Assembly: GCA_027339745.1 (NCBI GenBank)
Contig: DAHWNW010000001.1
Location: forward strand, 1 to 64,000
Length of the DNA: 64,000 nucleotides
Direction: 5' to 3'
From: Nitrososphaerota archaeon
GTDB taxonomy: Archaea > Thermoproteota > Nitrososphaeria > Nitrososphaerales > Gagatemarchaeaceae
The position numbers and the translations under genes are program-made. The notes beneath the pieces are model-generated. The model saw nothing but the letters and a program-made list of their open reading frames with translations, was not told where the DNA came from and did no database searches. Shown here in pieces: positions 26,086-34,943 of this stretch (positions are counted from its first letter, which is position 1; each line of letters starts with the position of its first letter).

Positions 26086-26444
26086 GGCTCGGTCTCCATA
26101 GGCGCTTGCGCCCGCTGGGGTGCGCGCGCCTGCCTCTCCTCGAGCGCCTTTATCCTCGCGTCGACGTACTCCAGTTGCCCCGCCAGGAGCTTCCTGTACG
26201 CTCCCAGGAGCGCCGCCTGGTCGCCCGTCGTGCCGCCGTCGATGGTCTTCATCGTCCTGGTGAAAGCGGCCGCAGCCGCGTCCATCGAAGCGTCAAGTGA
26301 CCGTTGCAGCGCGGGGGTCGCCTTCTCGATTGTCTTCTGGGTCATGCTCGCGGCCTTCTCCAGCGCGTCCCTGAGCGTCTTCAGGGCGGACCTGGGCTCG
26401 GGGGGCGGCGATTCGCTAGCCAGCTCAGGCCCACCCCTCACCAT
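26082..26444 (-). CDS. Alanine-rich helical hypothetical protein
   Basis: I do not recognise a family. The 120-residue protein is predicted to be largely helical and coiled-coil, without membrane segments or cysteines. The centre (SALKTLRDALEKAASMTQKTIEK) and end (YVDARIKALEERQA) have heptad spacing, somewhat like phasin-type or structural proteins. A TATA-like element (ttcaaatc on the minus strand, about 26479-26486) is upstream. It converges with gatE. Confidence 0.5.
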   Translation of the reverse strand: MVRGGPELASESPPPEPRSALKTLRDALEKAASMTQKTIEKATPALQRSLDASMDAAAAAFTRTMKTIDGGTTGDQAALLGAYRKLLAGQLEYVDARIKALEERQARAPQRAQAPMETEP

Positions 26445-26607
26445 GGCTGATGCGGCTCATGCCGGGATATCCGCGCGGTGTCGATTTGAATCTATGGTGT
26501 TGAAAGCCTCCGCCCCCGGCCCGCGCGTTATTCTAGGTCAGGCTTGCCATTCGCAGTTTTTATAAAACCGCGGCGGCGGGTGGCACCGCCACAGGTAGGA
26601 GACCGCA

Positions 26608-27015
26608 ATGGCTCTCAGCACATATGCGAATCTATACGTCGGCCTGATGCTAGGGTTCGTAGTCATCATGGTCGTCGCCGCTGCGCTGGACAGGTTCGGG
26701 GACGCCATGTTCAGGCGTGGGGTCGCGAGGCCCTTCTTCGTCTTGGGGCGCAGGCTGCACCACAGGAGCTTCCTGTACCGCGCCGTGCCGCTCGCCTACA
26801 TCGCCGTCTCTGCGCTCATACTCTTCGGATACGTGCACATAGTCTGGAGCCTGTTCTGGACGGGCATAGCCGGGACCATACTAGTGGCCGTAGACTGCGT
26901 GATAATGGACATGGCCATGGACTACGCCTTGAAGGGGCGCGGCATGTGGCTCTTCAGGCACGAGCTCCTCTACGCTGCCGTCCCGCTCTACGCGTTCTCG
27001 ATGTTCCTGAGATAG
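26608..27015 (+). CDS. Membrane protein of unknown function, 135 aa
   Basis: About four hydrophobic segments are present (near 10-26, 57-77, 80-102 and 117-133), with a basic cytoplasmic loop (RRGVARPFFVLGRRLHHR) after the first. A strong AT-rich promoter element (tttttataaaacc, 26554-26567) precedes the ATG by about 45 bases, leaving a leader of roughly 20 bases that contains gtaggag as a Shine-Dalgarno site. The gene stands alone. No family was recognised. Confidence 0.6.
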   Translation: MALSTYANLYVGLMLGFVVIMVVAAALDRFGDAMFRRGVARPFFVLGRRLHHRSFLYRAVPLAYIAVSALILFGYVHIVWSLFWTGIAGTILVAVDCVIMDMAMDYALKGRGMWLFRHELLYAAVPLYAFSMFLR

Positions 27016-27020
27016 AAGGT

Positions 27021-27659
27021 TTACCGCTCCCGGCTCCGGGACACCTCGTCAGCCAGGTCCAGGTCGTCCCCCTCCCCCCTCCCCCTCAGCCCCGCGACCA
27101 TCCCTGCCCTGTCCCCGGGGGGCCTGTTCTGGCCCAGCTTCCACTTCCCTTCGAGAGAGGTCACGCCGATCTCGAAGCCCACGACCGCCTTCAGCTCCCG
27201 CGCAACGTAGTCTGCAGGTGCGTCGGCCACCCTCCACGGCGATCCAGATCCCGCCTCGAACTTTTCGGTGAGCCGGGTGACCAGGCCAAGGAGCCGCCTT
27301 TCGTCTGTGAAGAATCTCACCGGGCCCCTGGCGTGGACGACGACATAGTTCCACGTCGGGACAACCTCGCCTTTCCGTATGCTGCTCTCGTACCACTTCG
27401 GCGAGATGTAGGCGTGGGGCCCGACGAAGATTGCGAGGGCTTCAGAACCTGGCAGGGTGTCCCTCCACTGGAGGTTCCCGCGCGCGATGTGCCCAAGGAT
27501 CACCCCTCGGGCCCCCCCGTCCCTGTCGACGAGCATCGGGACGTGGGACGCGGAGAGTCCCCCTGCGGTCACAGACACGAGCGTCCCAAAGGAGATCTTG
27601 TCGATAGCATCGAACATCACTTCCTTCCTTTCTTCCCTGAACCACTTCGGGTTGTACAA
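27021..27659 (-). CDS. PaiB-like FMN-binding protein
   Basis: The protein resembles PaiB, a small FMN-binding split-barrel protein described as a negative regulator in Bacillus; in archaea its role is untested. Features are MYNPKWFREER at the N-terminus, HVPMLVDRD, GHIARGNLQWRD, FVGPHAYISPKWYES, and the diagnostic GKWKLGQNRP. An ATG exists at 27677, but the TATA-like element (cttttaac on the minus strand, about 27684-27691) is at correct leaderless spacing from TTG 27659, which also gives the family's typical MYxPK opening (212 residues). Confidence 0.88.
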   Translation of the reverse strand: MYNPKWFREERKEVMFDAIDKISFGTLVSVTAGGLSASHVPMLVDRDGGARGVILGHIARGNLQWRDTLPGSEALAIFVGPHAYISPKWYESSIRKGEVVPTWNYVVVHARGPVRFFTDERRLLGLVTRLTEKFEAGSGSPWRVADAPADYVARELKAVVGFEIGVTSLEGKWKLGQNRPPGDRAGMVAGLRGRGEGDDLDLADEVSRSRER

Positions 27660-28062
27660 GCGCTTGTAGGTTTGCATGCGCGGTTAAAAGAGGTGCAGGG
27701 GCTCCTTTGAAACGGGCGGCTCTCCTGTGCCTTCTTAGGAAGCGGGCGAATCGTAGGCTGAAGACGGTCAGAACGACATTCAGCGAGAAGAGGGTTGCGA
27801 GTAGTACGGAGGAGACGGTCGGTCCGTAGACGAGGTTGACCTGCAGGTGCCCGTTCGGATACCAGACTATCAGGGAGTTGTAGAAGCCCGAGAGTCTGTA
27901 GAACGGGTTGAAGAAGGAAGGGTTTGGCGCCTGATACTTCTGCAGGAGAGGTGTGATGTCCGACGAATAGTAAAAGAACATGCCGCCTGAGACCGTGTAA
28001 AGTAGCCAAAAGCTCAGCCAGCTTCCGACCGCGAGGACCTTGAACCTGCGTGCCGGCGGCAT
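27442..28062 (-). pseudogene. Probably truncated membrane-protein gene
   Basis: From ATG 28062 the frame encodes a basic start (MPPARRFK), a membrane helix (about 10-28), an extracytoplasmic segment with YYSSDITPLLQKYQAPNP, a second helix near residues 85-107, and a basic stretch (RFARFLRRHRRAARFK) at about residue 120. From there the frame simply continues into the out-of-frame sequence of paiB with no stop until 27442, and that part has no natural composition. The native 3' end therefore seems lost and replaced by the paiB promoter. No family was recognised for the remaining part. Confidence 0.4.
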
Positions 28063-28302
28063 CGTCCTGAGGAGCGAGGGCAGGCTGTGTCCTCCTTGGG
28101 TGGCCTCTTTTAGCGGAACATCAGCGGATACGGGCTTCCGCACTCTTCTTAACTCCCCCGCTACGTCGTCGCCGCTAGGAGATTGTCCGCGGCGGTTATC
28201 GCGCTCTGAATCGTCGTTCCGAGATTGAGACCGCTGGTAACAATTGTCCCCGACGGGCCGAGCTCTGACCAGAGTTTTGGGATTGGAGCTTGCAGCCAAA
28301 AG

Positions 28303-28378
28303 CGGGCCCGGCCGGATTCGAACCGGCGACCCTCAGCTCCGCAGGCTGATGCCCTGATCCGTGCTAGGCTACGGGCCC
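28303..28378 (-). tRNA. tRNA-Arg (anticodon GCG)
   Basis: The minus strand folds into a 76-nucleotide cloverleaf. The acceptor stem is GGGCCCG/CGGGCCC; the D arm has the GG pair in its loop. The anticodon stem TCAGC/GCTGA encloses the loop CTGCGGA, with anticodon GCG reading arginine CGC codons. The variable loop is GGGTC and the T arm GCCGG-TTCGAAT-CCGGC. The discriminator base is G; the terminal CCA is not encoded and there is no intron. Confidence 0.95.
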
Positions 28379-28399
28379 GGGCTGCGGTCAAAGCGCCCC

Positions 28400-28408
28400 G
28401 CTTATATG
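28400..28408 (-). promoter_or_regulatory. TATA box of the tRNA-Arg gene
   Basis: The minus-strand element GCATATAAG lies about 25 bases before the tRNA 5' end. It overlaps the final codons and stop of the uracil-DNA glycosylase gene, so the promoter sits inside that coding sequence. Confidence 0.65.
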
Positions 28409-29085
28409 CGCAAGTCTCGCCTGATCTTTCTGAGCAGGCCGACGAGCATTGGCATGCTCAGCTTCCCAGTGTTCGTGTTCCTCGGGCTCGGGTGGTAACC
28501 TGCGTACACCACGGGACCCCCCTCCACCCGGTAGGAGAGGCCGTGCCCGAAGACCATCCCCTTGACGTCCGCCCCTCCCCTGGCGAGGTGCGAGACGTAG
28601 GCCTTGAACGCCAGAGAGCCGAGGGCCAGTACCCCTTCCAGGTTAGTCAGGAGCGAAAGCTCGACGTCGAGGAAACGGGAGCAGTTGTCGAACTCATCCC
28701 TAGTCGGCTTGTCCCCCGGCGGGACGCACTTGACCGCGGCCGTGATGTAGCACCCTTTGTACACCAGTCCGTCGTCCCTCGACTCCGATACCGGCTGGTT
28801 GGCGAACCCCGCCGAATGGAGCGCGGCCACCAGGAACCTGCTCGAGGCGTCCCCGGTGAAGATCCTCCCCGTCCGCTCGCCACCGTGTAGAGCTGGGGCG
28901 AGGCCCAGCACGAGCAGCTTACCCTTCAGGTCTCCGAACCCTGGGACGGGCTTCCTCCAGTAGGCTTGGGACGCGTAGGACGCCCTGGGCTTCACGTTTT
29001 CTCTGTACTCCACCAAGCGCGAACAGGCCCTGCACGAGACTATCGCTCCTTCCAGCTCCTCGACGGAGCGGTAGCCGAGGCTCAA
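28402..29085 (-). CDS. Uracil-DNA glycosylase, family 5 (UDGb) type
   Basis: This Fe-S glycosylase removes uracil and perhaps other deaminated bases from DNA. Cys18 and Cys21 (SCRACSRL) start the iron-sulphur site, with later cysteines in AAVKCVPP and FDNCSRF. Motif A is GLAPALHGGERTGR, as in family 5 (GLAPA) and not GEAPG of family 4. Motif B is HPSPRNTNTGKL. At 227 residues it has the standard size. Its start overlaps the lysyl-tRNA synthetase stop, and it runs up to the promoter of tRNA-Arg. Confidence 0.9.
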   Translation of the reverse strand: MSLGYRSVEELEGAIVSCRACSRLVEYRENVKPRASYASQAYWRKPVPGFGDLKGKLLVLGLAPALHGGERTGRIFTGDASSRFLVAALHSAGFANQPVSESRDDGLVYKGCYITAAVKCVPPGDKPTRDEFDNCSRFLDVELSLLTNLEGVLALGSLAFKAYVSHLARGGADVKGMVFGHGLSYRVEGGPVVYAGYHPSPRNTNTGKLSMPMLVGLLRKIRRDLRI

Positions 29086-30674
29086 TTCCCGACGGCGGCG
29101 AGGAGCGCCCTGCTCACTTCCGCCTTACCCGCGTCCATGACGTACGGCCCCAGCCTGGGCCCTCTGTCCGAGCCGAGCAGGATGGAATACACCGCGGGGA
29201 AGAACTCCCCCGGCCTGAGGCCGTGCTTCTTGGCGGCGTCGAAGGCGGCGTTCTGCACGTCTTCCTCGGTCGCCAGCCCTGGGAGGGCCCACGCGAACTC
29301 CCTCACGGCCCCGCGCGCGGCGTCCCCCAGCTCGGGGGGCTCCACGGCGGCCCTCCCCTCCCTTGAAGCCCACGCGCGTGCCCAGGAGACCCTCTGGGAC
29401 AGCCCCGGCCCTGATGAATTCATCCCGTAGCTCGCAAGCCTCTTAGCCACGAACTCCTCTACCGCCCCCTCGGGGGCCACTGAGGAAAGCTGCGCGAGGA
29501 GCCTGTATGGGACGTGGACCCCCTTCGCCTTGGGAGGCCTCAGGAAGGTGGAGTATTCGTAGAGCCCCTTGAGCCTCGCGTCCTTCATCGTGTTGGGGTC
29601 CCGCTTCTTGGAGAAGTAGTACTCCTCCAGGTCGTCGAACTCGTCCATGTACGTCGGGACGTCCTCCAGGGATATGTTCCTCGCGCCGACAATCCTCTTG
29701 TACATCAGCAGCCTCAGGCTCTCGGGGGACGCGAACCTCAGCCACTCGTCGGGGGTGACGAGGTTCCCGGTAGACTTCGACATCTTTTTCCCCGACTTGT
29801 CCTGGAACAGCTCGTACCTGGCATGGTATGGAGGCGGGTATCCCAGGACGCTCTCCGCCACCCAGTCGTTGATCTTGACCGAGTCAGTAAGCTCCTTCCC
29901 GTAGGCTTCGAAGCGTATGTCGAAGGCAGACCACCTGGCAGCGAACTCGACCTTCCACATCAGCTTCCCGTTCCCCTCGGTGACCTTCACGTCCCCCTCG
30001 TGGCCGCACCCCTCGATCAGCTTCTCCCCGAGCTTGGTCCCCTGACAGACGTAGTGGACGGTGTCCTTCACTGGGTCGAAGGACCTCGCCTGCGTGACGT
30101 ATATCCTCCCGCAGCTCTTGCAGACAGGGGTGTATGGGAGGGACTCCTCGTACTTCGACTGGCCGACCAGCTCGTTGATCTTCCTCCCGATGGCGGCAGA
30201 GTTGGAGAGTATCTTCCTTATCTGGCCGTTGAGCTTCCCCGAGGCGTACGCCTCCGCCCCGCTCTGGAAGGTGTACTCCACCCCTATCTTGTCGAGGGCC
30301 CCCCGGAGGAGGGAACCGACGTGCTCTGCGTAGGAGGCGTGGCACCCGAGCGGGTCCGGGATCCGCGCCACCGGGTGCGACAGATACTCGCTCAGCGACG
30401 CGGGGAACCCGGCGGGGACCTTCCTTAGCCCGTCGAAGTCGTCGGAGTATGCTATCAGCTCCGACTTGTACCCGAGTGACTCCAGCGCGAGCTTGACTCC
30501 GTAGCTCCTGATGGCGTCGCCGACGCTCCCGATGTGGGGGAGCCCCGAGGCTCCGAGCCCGCTCTCCACCCTCAGCAGTGAAAGGCTCCGGCCCAGCCGT
30601 TCCTCGCGCTCGACTGTCTCCTGAGCCACCTTGTCGAGCCAGGTCCCCCGCCCTATGATCGCAGCTTGCTCCAA
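29082..30674 (-). CDS. lysS: Lysyl-tRNA synthetase, class I
   Basis: The class I LysRS, found mainly in archaea, charges tRNA(Lys). The HIGH-equivalent is HIGS (47-50) and the KMSKS loop is KMSKSTGN (about 297). A zinc-binding insertion shows CKSC and later cysteines (YVCQG, EGCGHEG). The C-terminal helical cage completes 530 residues. The TTG start lies about 27 bases from a TATA-like element (taattac, 30700-30708), consistent with a leaderless transcript. It is followed by, and overlaps, the glycosylase gene. Confidence 0.96.
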   Translation of the reverse strand: MEQAAIIGRGTWLDKVAQETVEREERLGRSLSLLRVESGLGASGLPHIGSVGDAIRSYGVKLALESLGYKSELIAYSDDFDGLRKVPAGFPASLSEYLSHPVARIPDPLGCHASYAEHVGSLLRGALDKIGVEYTFQSGAEAYASGKLNGQIRKILSNSAAIGRKINELVGQSKYEESLPYTPVCKSCGRIYVTQARSFDPVKDTVHYVCQGTKLGEKLIEGCGHEGDVKVTEGNGKLMWKVEFAARWSAFDIRFEAYGKELTDSVKINDWVAESVLGYPPPYHARYELFQDKSGKKMSKSTGNLVTPDEWLRFASPESLRLLMYKRIVGARNISLEDVPTYMDEFDDLEEYYFSKKRDPNTMKDARLKGLYEYSTFLRPPKAKGVHVPYRLLAQLSSVAPEGAVEEFVAKRLASYGMNSSGPGLSQRVSWARAWASREGRAAVEPPELGDAARGAVREFAWALPGLATEEDVQNAAFDAAKKHGLRPGEFFPAVYSILLGSDRGPRLGPYVMDAGKAEVSRALLAAVGN

Positions 30675-30716
30675 GCTCGTCGCCCGGGCGTTCGCGCCGG
30701 CGTAATTAGGGTTCCC

Positions 30717-32936
30717 CTATCTGTAGTATGGGACAGGGACCTTCTCCATCGGCTTCCCCTCCCTGGACTGGCGGACCTTCTTGATGGCCTCCGCGAAGTG
30801 GTCGATGGTGACCACGGCCTCGTCGACGTGCTTCTTGGCGTCGTCTGGCTTCGGGTACTTGGAGATGAACCCCTGCAGGACGATGGAGACAGCTGTGTTG
30901 GTGAGCGAGGCCATGTCGGCGCCGCTGAACCCCTCCGTCATATCCACGATCCTGTCCAGGTCCACGTCCTTCGAGATGGGGACCCCCTTGACGTGTATCT
31001 TCAGTATCTCCTTCCTGGCCGGCTTGTCAGGGAGAGGGATCTGGATTAGCTTGTCGAACCTCCCCGCCCTCACCAGGGCCGGGTCGACGATGTCAATCCT
31101 GTTGGTGGCCGCGAGGACCACGACCCCCTGTAGGCTTTGGACGCCGTCGAGCTCGGTGAGGAGCTGGCTGACAACCCTCTCGGTCACCATGCTGTCCCCG
31201 CCCATCCCTCTGGTCGGGGCGAGGGCGTCGACCTCGTCGAAGAATATGACGCAGGGCGAAGCCTGCCTGGCCCTCCTGAACACTTCGCGTATGCCCCGCT
31301 CTGACTCGCCTACCCATTTACTCAGGAGCTCCGGGCCCCTGACGCTGATGAAGTTCGCCTCGCTCTCTGTCGCGACGGCCTTCGCCAGGAGTGTCTTACC
31401 AGTCCCAGAGGGGCCGTAGAGCATTATCCCCTTCGGCATGCTATATCCGATCTTGTCGTAGAGGTCGGGGTATTTCAGAGGCCACTCCACCGCCTCCTGC
31501 AGCTCCTTCTTGACCCCCTCAAGGCCGCCGATGTCGTTCCACTTCACGTCTGGGGTCTCCAGGTACACCTCGCGCATCGCGGAGGGCATGACATCCTTCA
31601 GCGCGTCCTCGAAGTCCGCCATGGTGACCACGAGCTTATCCAGGGTCTCAGGGCTCAGCCTATCCTCTTCGAGCTTGATGTCAGGGAGGTTCCTCCTTAG
31701 GGTCTTCATGGCCGCCTCCTTGCACAGGTACTCGAGGTCCGCGCCCACGAAACCGTGGCTCACCCCGGCGAGCTTCTCCAGGTCGACTATCTTGTCCGCG
31801 GCCCCGTTCTTGTCGTCATTCTGGGCCAAGGGCATGTGCCTGGTGTGGATCTGGAGTATCTCCAGCCTCCCCTTCTTGTCGGGGACCTTGATCTCGATCT
31901 CCCTGTCGAACCTTCCGGGCCTCCTCAGCGCCGGGTCGATGGCGTTGGGGCGGTTGGTGGCGGCGATGACGATGACCTTCCCCCTCGCTTCAAGTCCGTC
32001 CATTAGGGACAGCAGCTGGCTCACCACCCTGCGCTCGACCTCGCCCGTGACCTCCTCCCTCTTCGGCGCTATTGAGTCAATCTCATCGATGAATATGATG
32101 GTGGGCGCCTTCTCCTTGGCCTCCTTGAAAATCTCTCTGAGTCTGGCTTCCGACTCCCCGTAGAACTTGCTCATTATCTCGGGGCCGCTTATGGGGATGA
32201 AGTGCGCATTGCTCTCGGTCGCCACGGCCTTCGCCAGCAACGTCTTGCCGGTCCCGGGCGGGCCGTAGAGGAGTATCCCCTTGGGCGCCTCGACCCCGAG
32301 CTTCTCGAATATTTCCGGGTGACGCAGAGGGAGCTCTATCATCTCGCGGACCTTCTGAATCTCGTCCTTCAGGCCGCCTATGTCCTCGTAGGTCACCTGC
32401 GGGACCCCGCGCAGCGCTTCCCCCTTCTCCGAAATCACGAACACTGTCCGCTGCGTGATGAGGGCGGCGTCCGCGACGGGGCTTACCCCTACGACCTGGA
32501 ACGTGAGCCGCCCTCCGAAGTATGGTATCATGATGTTGTCCCCCTTCGTCACCGGGACGCTCTCGAGCGCGTCTGCGAGGTACCTCTCGTCTATGGGCGG
32601 GACCGCCTCTAACGGGGCGACGACCACCTTCTCGGCCGGCGGGGCCTTCACCTTCTTTACGACGACGACGTCACCTATCGCGACCCCCGCGTTGTTCCTG
32701 ATGAGCCCATCGATCCTGACTATCCCGCGCCCCTCGTCTGAAGGGTAGAGCGGGAGGCACTTCGCCACCGTCCGCCTCTTCCCCTTTATCTCGATCACGT
32801 CCCCGGTCGACGCGTCAAGCGCGTCCATGGCGTCGTAGTCTATCCTAGCGACCCCCCTACCGACGTCGCGCGTGTATGCTTCGAGGACCTTCAGTTGGAC
32901 CTGCTGCTGGCTCACTCCGGCACCACTCTCAGACAA
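30717..32936 (-). CDS. cdc48: Cdc48/p97-type AAA ATPase
   Basis: Cdc48 unfolds proteins for degradation or complex disassembly. The 739-residue protein has the N domain (about 1-180: double-psi barrel opening [21 protein letters not shown]). D1 carries Walker A GPPGTGKT (about 223) and Walker B FIDEIDS, and D2 carries GPSGTGKT (about 507) and FFDEVDA. Arginine fingers are present in both ([13 protein letters not shown]). The C-terminus ends VPYYR, with a penultimate Tyr after a hydrophobic residue, which fits the HbYX motif that docks partners to the 20S proteasome. Its start overlaps the hsp20 stop by eight bases. Confidence 0.96.
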   Translation of the reverse strand: MSESGAGVSQQQVQLKVLEAYTRDVGRGVARIDYDAMDALDASTGDVIEIKGKRRTVAKCLPLYPSDEGRGIVRIDGLIRNNAGVAIGDVVVVKKVKAPPAEKVVVAPLEAVPPIDERYLADALESVPVTKGDNIMIPYFGGRLTFQVVGVSPVADAALITQRTVFVISEKGEALRGVPQVTYEDIGGLKDEIQKVREMIELPLRHPEIFEKLGVEAPKGILLYGPPGTGKTLLAKAVATESNAHFIPISGPEIMSKFYGESEARLREIFKEAKEKAPTIIFIDEIDSIAPKREEVTGEVERRVVSQLLSLMDGLEARGKVIVIAATNRPNAIDPALRRPGRFDREIEIKVPDKKGRLEILQIHTRHMPLAQNDDKNGAADKIVDLEKLAGVSHGFVGADLEYLCKEAAMKTLRRNLPDIKLEEDRLSPETLDKLVVTMADFEDALKDVMPSAMREVYLETPDVKWNDIGGLEGVKKELQEAVEWPLKYPDLYDKIGYSMPKGIMLYGPSGTGKTLLAKAVATESEANFISVRGPELLSKWVGESERGIREVFRRARQASPCVIFFDEVDALAPTRGMGGDSMVTERVVSQLLTELDGVQSLQGVVVLAATNRIDIVDPALVRAGRFDKLIQIPLPDKPARKEILKIHVKGVPISKDVDLDRIVDMTEGFSGADMASLTNTAVSIVLQGFISKYPKPDDAKKHVDEAVVTIDHFAEAIKKVRQSREGKPMEKVPVPYYR

Positions 32937-33447
32937 TGTTTACCCTCCTGTAGCCCTTATTAGGCTTGTCCTTCAATGAGAACGAAACCTCCAGCATCCC
33001 GTTCCTATACTCCGCCTTCCCAGACTCCGCCTTGACAGGCTCCTTGAACGCCAGCTCGGCGCGGTAGCGCTTCTCCCCTCGCTCCGCGGTTATCACTGCG
33101 CTATCCTCGGTCGCGTCGACCCTGATGTCCGCCTTCTCGACCCCTGGCATCTCCAGTATCAGCTTGAGGGTCCCGTCCTTCTCGTCGACTATCTGTTCGC
33201 TGATAGGGGACCTGAACCCGTCCCTGCGAACCGGGTTGTTGCCGAAGATCTGGACCGACGGCTTCCCCTCCGGGCCCACGTTGAATGTGAAACCCGCCAC
33301 GAACGGCTTGTTCTCCCTTCCGTGGCCGAAGAACGCGTCCCTCACCGTGTTCTCGATGTCCTTCTCGAAATCCTCGAAATACCTGTCGAGCTCGTCGAGC
33401 ATGTCCCTCAGGTCCCTCCGCCTGTCCCCGCTTTCTATTCCGCTCAT
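32929..33447 (-). CDS. hsp20: Small heat-shock protein, Hsp20/alpha-crystallin family
   Basis: This 172-residue chaperone holds unfolding proteins. A charged N-terminal arm (about 1-75, with many Asp/Glu/Arg) precedes the alpha-crystallin domain (about 80-160: LKLILEMPGVEKADIRVDATEDSAVITAE, YRNGMLEVSFSL). The tail ends YRRVNIV, where the hydrophobic NIV resembles the I-X-I/V docking motif. It is the first gene of the operon with cdc48. Upstream is an AT-rich, symmetric promoter region shared with a divergent HTH gene, suggesting heat-regulated expression. Confidence 0.93.
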   Translation of the reverse strand: MSGIESGDRRRDLRDMLDELDRYFEDFEKDIENTVRDAFFGHGRENKPFVAGFTFNVGPEGKPSVQIFGNNPVRRDGFRSPISEQIVDEKDGTLKLILEMPGVEKADIRVDATEDSAVITAERGEKRYRAELAFKEPVKAESGKAEYRNGMLEVSFSLKDKPNKGYRRVNIV

Positions 33448-33508
33448 ATTAATTCACATTACGTTAATTAACGCATGTTTATTAACTTACCTCTAGTTGC
33501 ATTTGCCC
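33448..33508. promoter_or_regulatory. Shared AT-rich promoter with 12-bp palindrome
   Basis: The short gap between hsp20 and the divergent HTH gene is strikingly AT-rich. It contains a perfect 12-base palindrome, CGTTAATTAACG (33462-33473), overlapping the region where the hsp20 TATA box should be. A second element, tttattaac (33478-33486), lies about 26 bases before GTG 33509 and is the best TATA box for the HTH gene. A regulator bound to the palindrome could shut both genes. Confidence 0.6.
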
Positions 33509-34108
33509 GTGCAGACCGACCTGATGGAGGAGGTCCTCTCGTCCAGGGCGAGGCTCAGGATAGCAGACGCTGTCTCCGTCAGGCCCCGCACCCTGAGGGA
33601 GCTTTCGCGGATAACTGGGATCTCAGTCCAGGGGGTGCTCAGGCACCTCAAGAGGCTCACAGAGCTCGGAGCGGTAGAAGAGAGGCCCCTCCCGAGGCTC
33701 GCGCCCAAGGCCCGGACCGTGTACGCCTCGACGTCGGTACGCGTCAGGGATTACTCGACCCCCGGGCTCACGGTGGTCCGCTCGTCGGAACGCCCGCCAC
33801 GAGCTAGGCAGGAGGAGAGGGTCCGGAACCTCGAAAGGGCGGCGGGGGAGCTGCTCATACTCAGGCGAAGGATAGGCGAAGGGACGCGGAAGCTTGGCCG
33901 GCTGATCGACGAGGCCGCCGAGGAACAGGAGGCGCTCGCGGCCACGGTGAGGTCACTGCCGTTGTCTCAGGCGGAGAGGCTGATCGTCGAGGTGGCTCTC
34001 ACCGAGGACACCCTTGAGGACGGGGTGGCTGTCCTCTCGGAGTACTACGGCATCGAGGACAGAAGGTCTATAGAGCGAGCCCTCGCCAAGGCGGGCAGAT
34101 TTGTCTGA
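33509..34108 (+). CDS. HTH regulator with C-terminal coiled coil
   Basis: The N-terminal winged helix-turn-helix is ArsR/MarR-like (RLRIADAVSVRPRTLRELSRITGISVQGVLRHLKRLTELGAVEE), with a wing ending RTVYAST. Residues about 95-150 form a charged coiled coil (RNLERAAGELLILRRRIGEGTRKLGRLIDEAAEEQEAL). A helical end follows that may bind a partner. The frame has a TTG at 33497, but GTG 33509 has the correct leaderless TATA spacing. Divergence from hsp20-cdc48 with a shared palindrome suggests a heat-shock repressor analogous to archaeal Phr, though no sequence identity to Phr was established. The end overlaps surE by eight bases. Confidence 0.75.
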   Translation: MQTDLMEEVLSSRARLRIADAVSVRPRTLRELSRITGISVQGVLRHLKRLTELGAVEERPLPRLAPKARTVYASTSVRVRDYSTPGLTVVRSSERPPRARQEERVRNLERAAGELLILRRRIGEGTRKLGRLIDEAAEEQEALAATVRSLPLSQAERLIVEVALTEDTLEDGVAVLSEYYGIEDRRSIERALAKAGRFV

Positions 34109-34934
34109 GACCAAGAAGCTCGTAATGGTTACCAACGACGACAGCGTGCAGAGCAACGGCATAGTCGAGCTCGCACGGGCCACGGCGAAGCACGCCAAGG
34201 CTGTCATAGTCGCCCCGGAGCAGCCTCAGAGCGCCACCGCCCTCAGCCTGACGTTCCACAAACCCATCAGGGTGAACAGGGTGAGGCGCGACAATTTCGA
34301 GTGCTACGCCGTCTCGGGGTCGCCGGGGGACTGCGTGATGGTCGGGGTGAACAAGGTCCTCCCGAGGAAGCCTGATCTGGTGGTCTCGGGGATCAACATC
34401 GGGGACAACGACACCTTCCAAGACATACTGGCTTCCGGCACGGTGGCGGCGGCGTTGGAGTCGGCTATCACTGGGATACCTGCCATAGCGTTCTCGATGG
34501 AGGTGAGCGGGGAGTCGATGTTCGCGCTCGAGTACGACCAGCCCGACTTCACCAACGCAGGCATCATCGCGGGGGAGATAATCCGCGACGTCCTTGACAA
34601 CGGCATGCCCGATGGAGCCGAGATCCTGAACGTCAACTTCCCCCGGAACGTGCAGCCTACCACCCCGATCAAGATCACAGAGGTGGGGAGGAGGAAGTAC
34701 ACGGACAAGGTCCTCGTCAGACGGGACCCGAGAGGTAGGCCCTACTATTGGCTCTTTGGGGAGCGGCTCACCAGTTTCCCCGACAGGACAGACGCGGAGG
34801 CGGTGGTCGTGAAGAAGCACGTGTCGATCACTCCCATCGTTCTCAAGATGTCAGGCCCCCCCTCCAGGGACCTGTCGAGGCTCAGGGAAAGGGTCGAAGA
34901 GGGGCTCCAGAGGTCACGCCGCGGCGGCCGATAG
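34101..34934 (+). CDS. surE: 5'/3'-nucleotidase SurE
   Basis: SurE is a metal-dependent phosphatase acting on nucleoside monophosphates. The N-terminal motif TNDDS (11-15) provides the Asp pair, and VVSGINIGDND supplies the Asn ligand; SPGDCV follows the typical order. At 277 residues it is slightly longer than usual, with a basic tail (RLRERVEEGLQRSRRGGR). Start is TTG, inside the preceding HTH gene, so expression probably follows the stress regulator. Confidence 0.94.
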   Translation: MSETKKLVMVTNDDSVQSNGIVELARATAKHAKAVIVAPEQPQSATALSLTFHKPIRVNRVRRDNFECYAVSGSPGDCVMVGVNKVLPRKPDLVVSGINIGDNDTFQDILASGTVAAALESAITGIPAIAFSMEVSGESMFALEYDQPDFTNAGIIAGEIIRDVLDNGMPDGAEILNVNFPRNVQPTTPIKITEVGRRKYTDKVLVRRDPRGRPYYWLFGERLTSFPDRTDAEAVVVKKHVSITPIVLKMSGPPSRDLSRLRERVEEGLQRSRRGGR

Positions 34935-34943
34935 AAGGGAGCG

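Noticed and set aside
28161-28300. Possible short protein after the tRNA (C-terminal-looking TIVTSGLNLGTTIQS)
   Set aside because: The frame has no start codon independent of the tRNA sequence and no promoter; too short to support.
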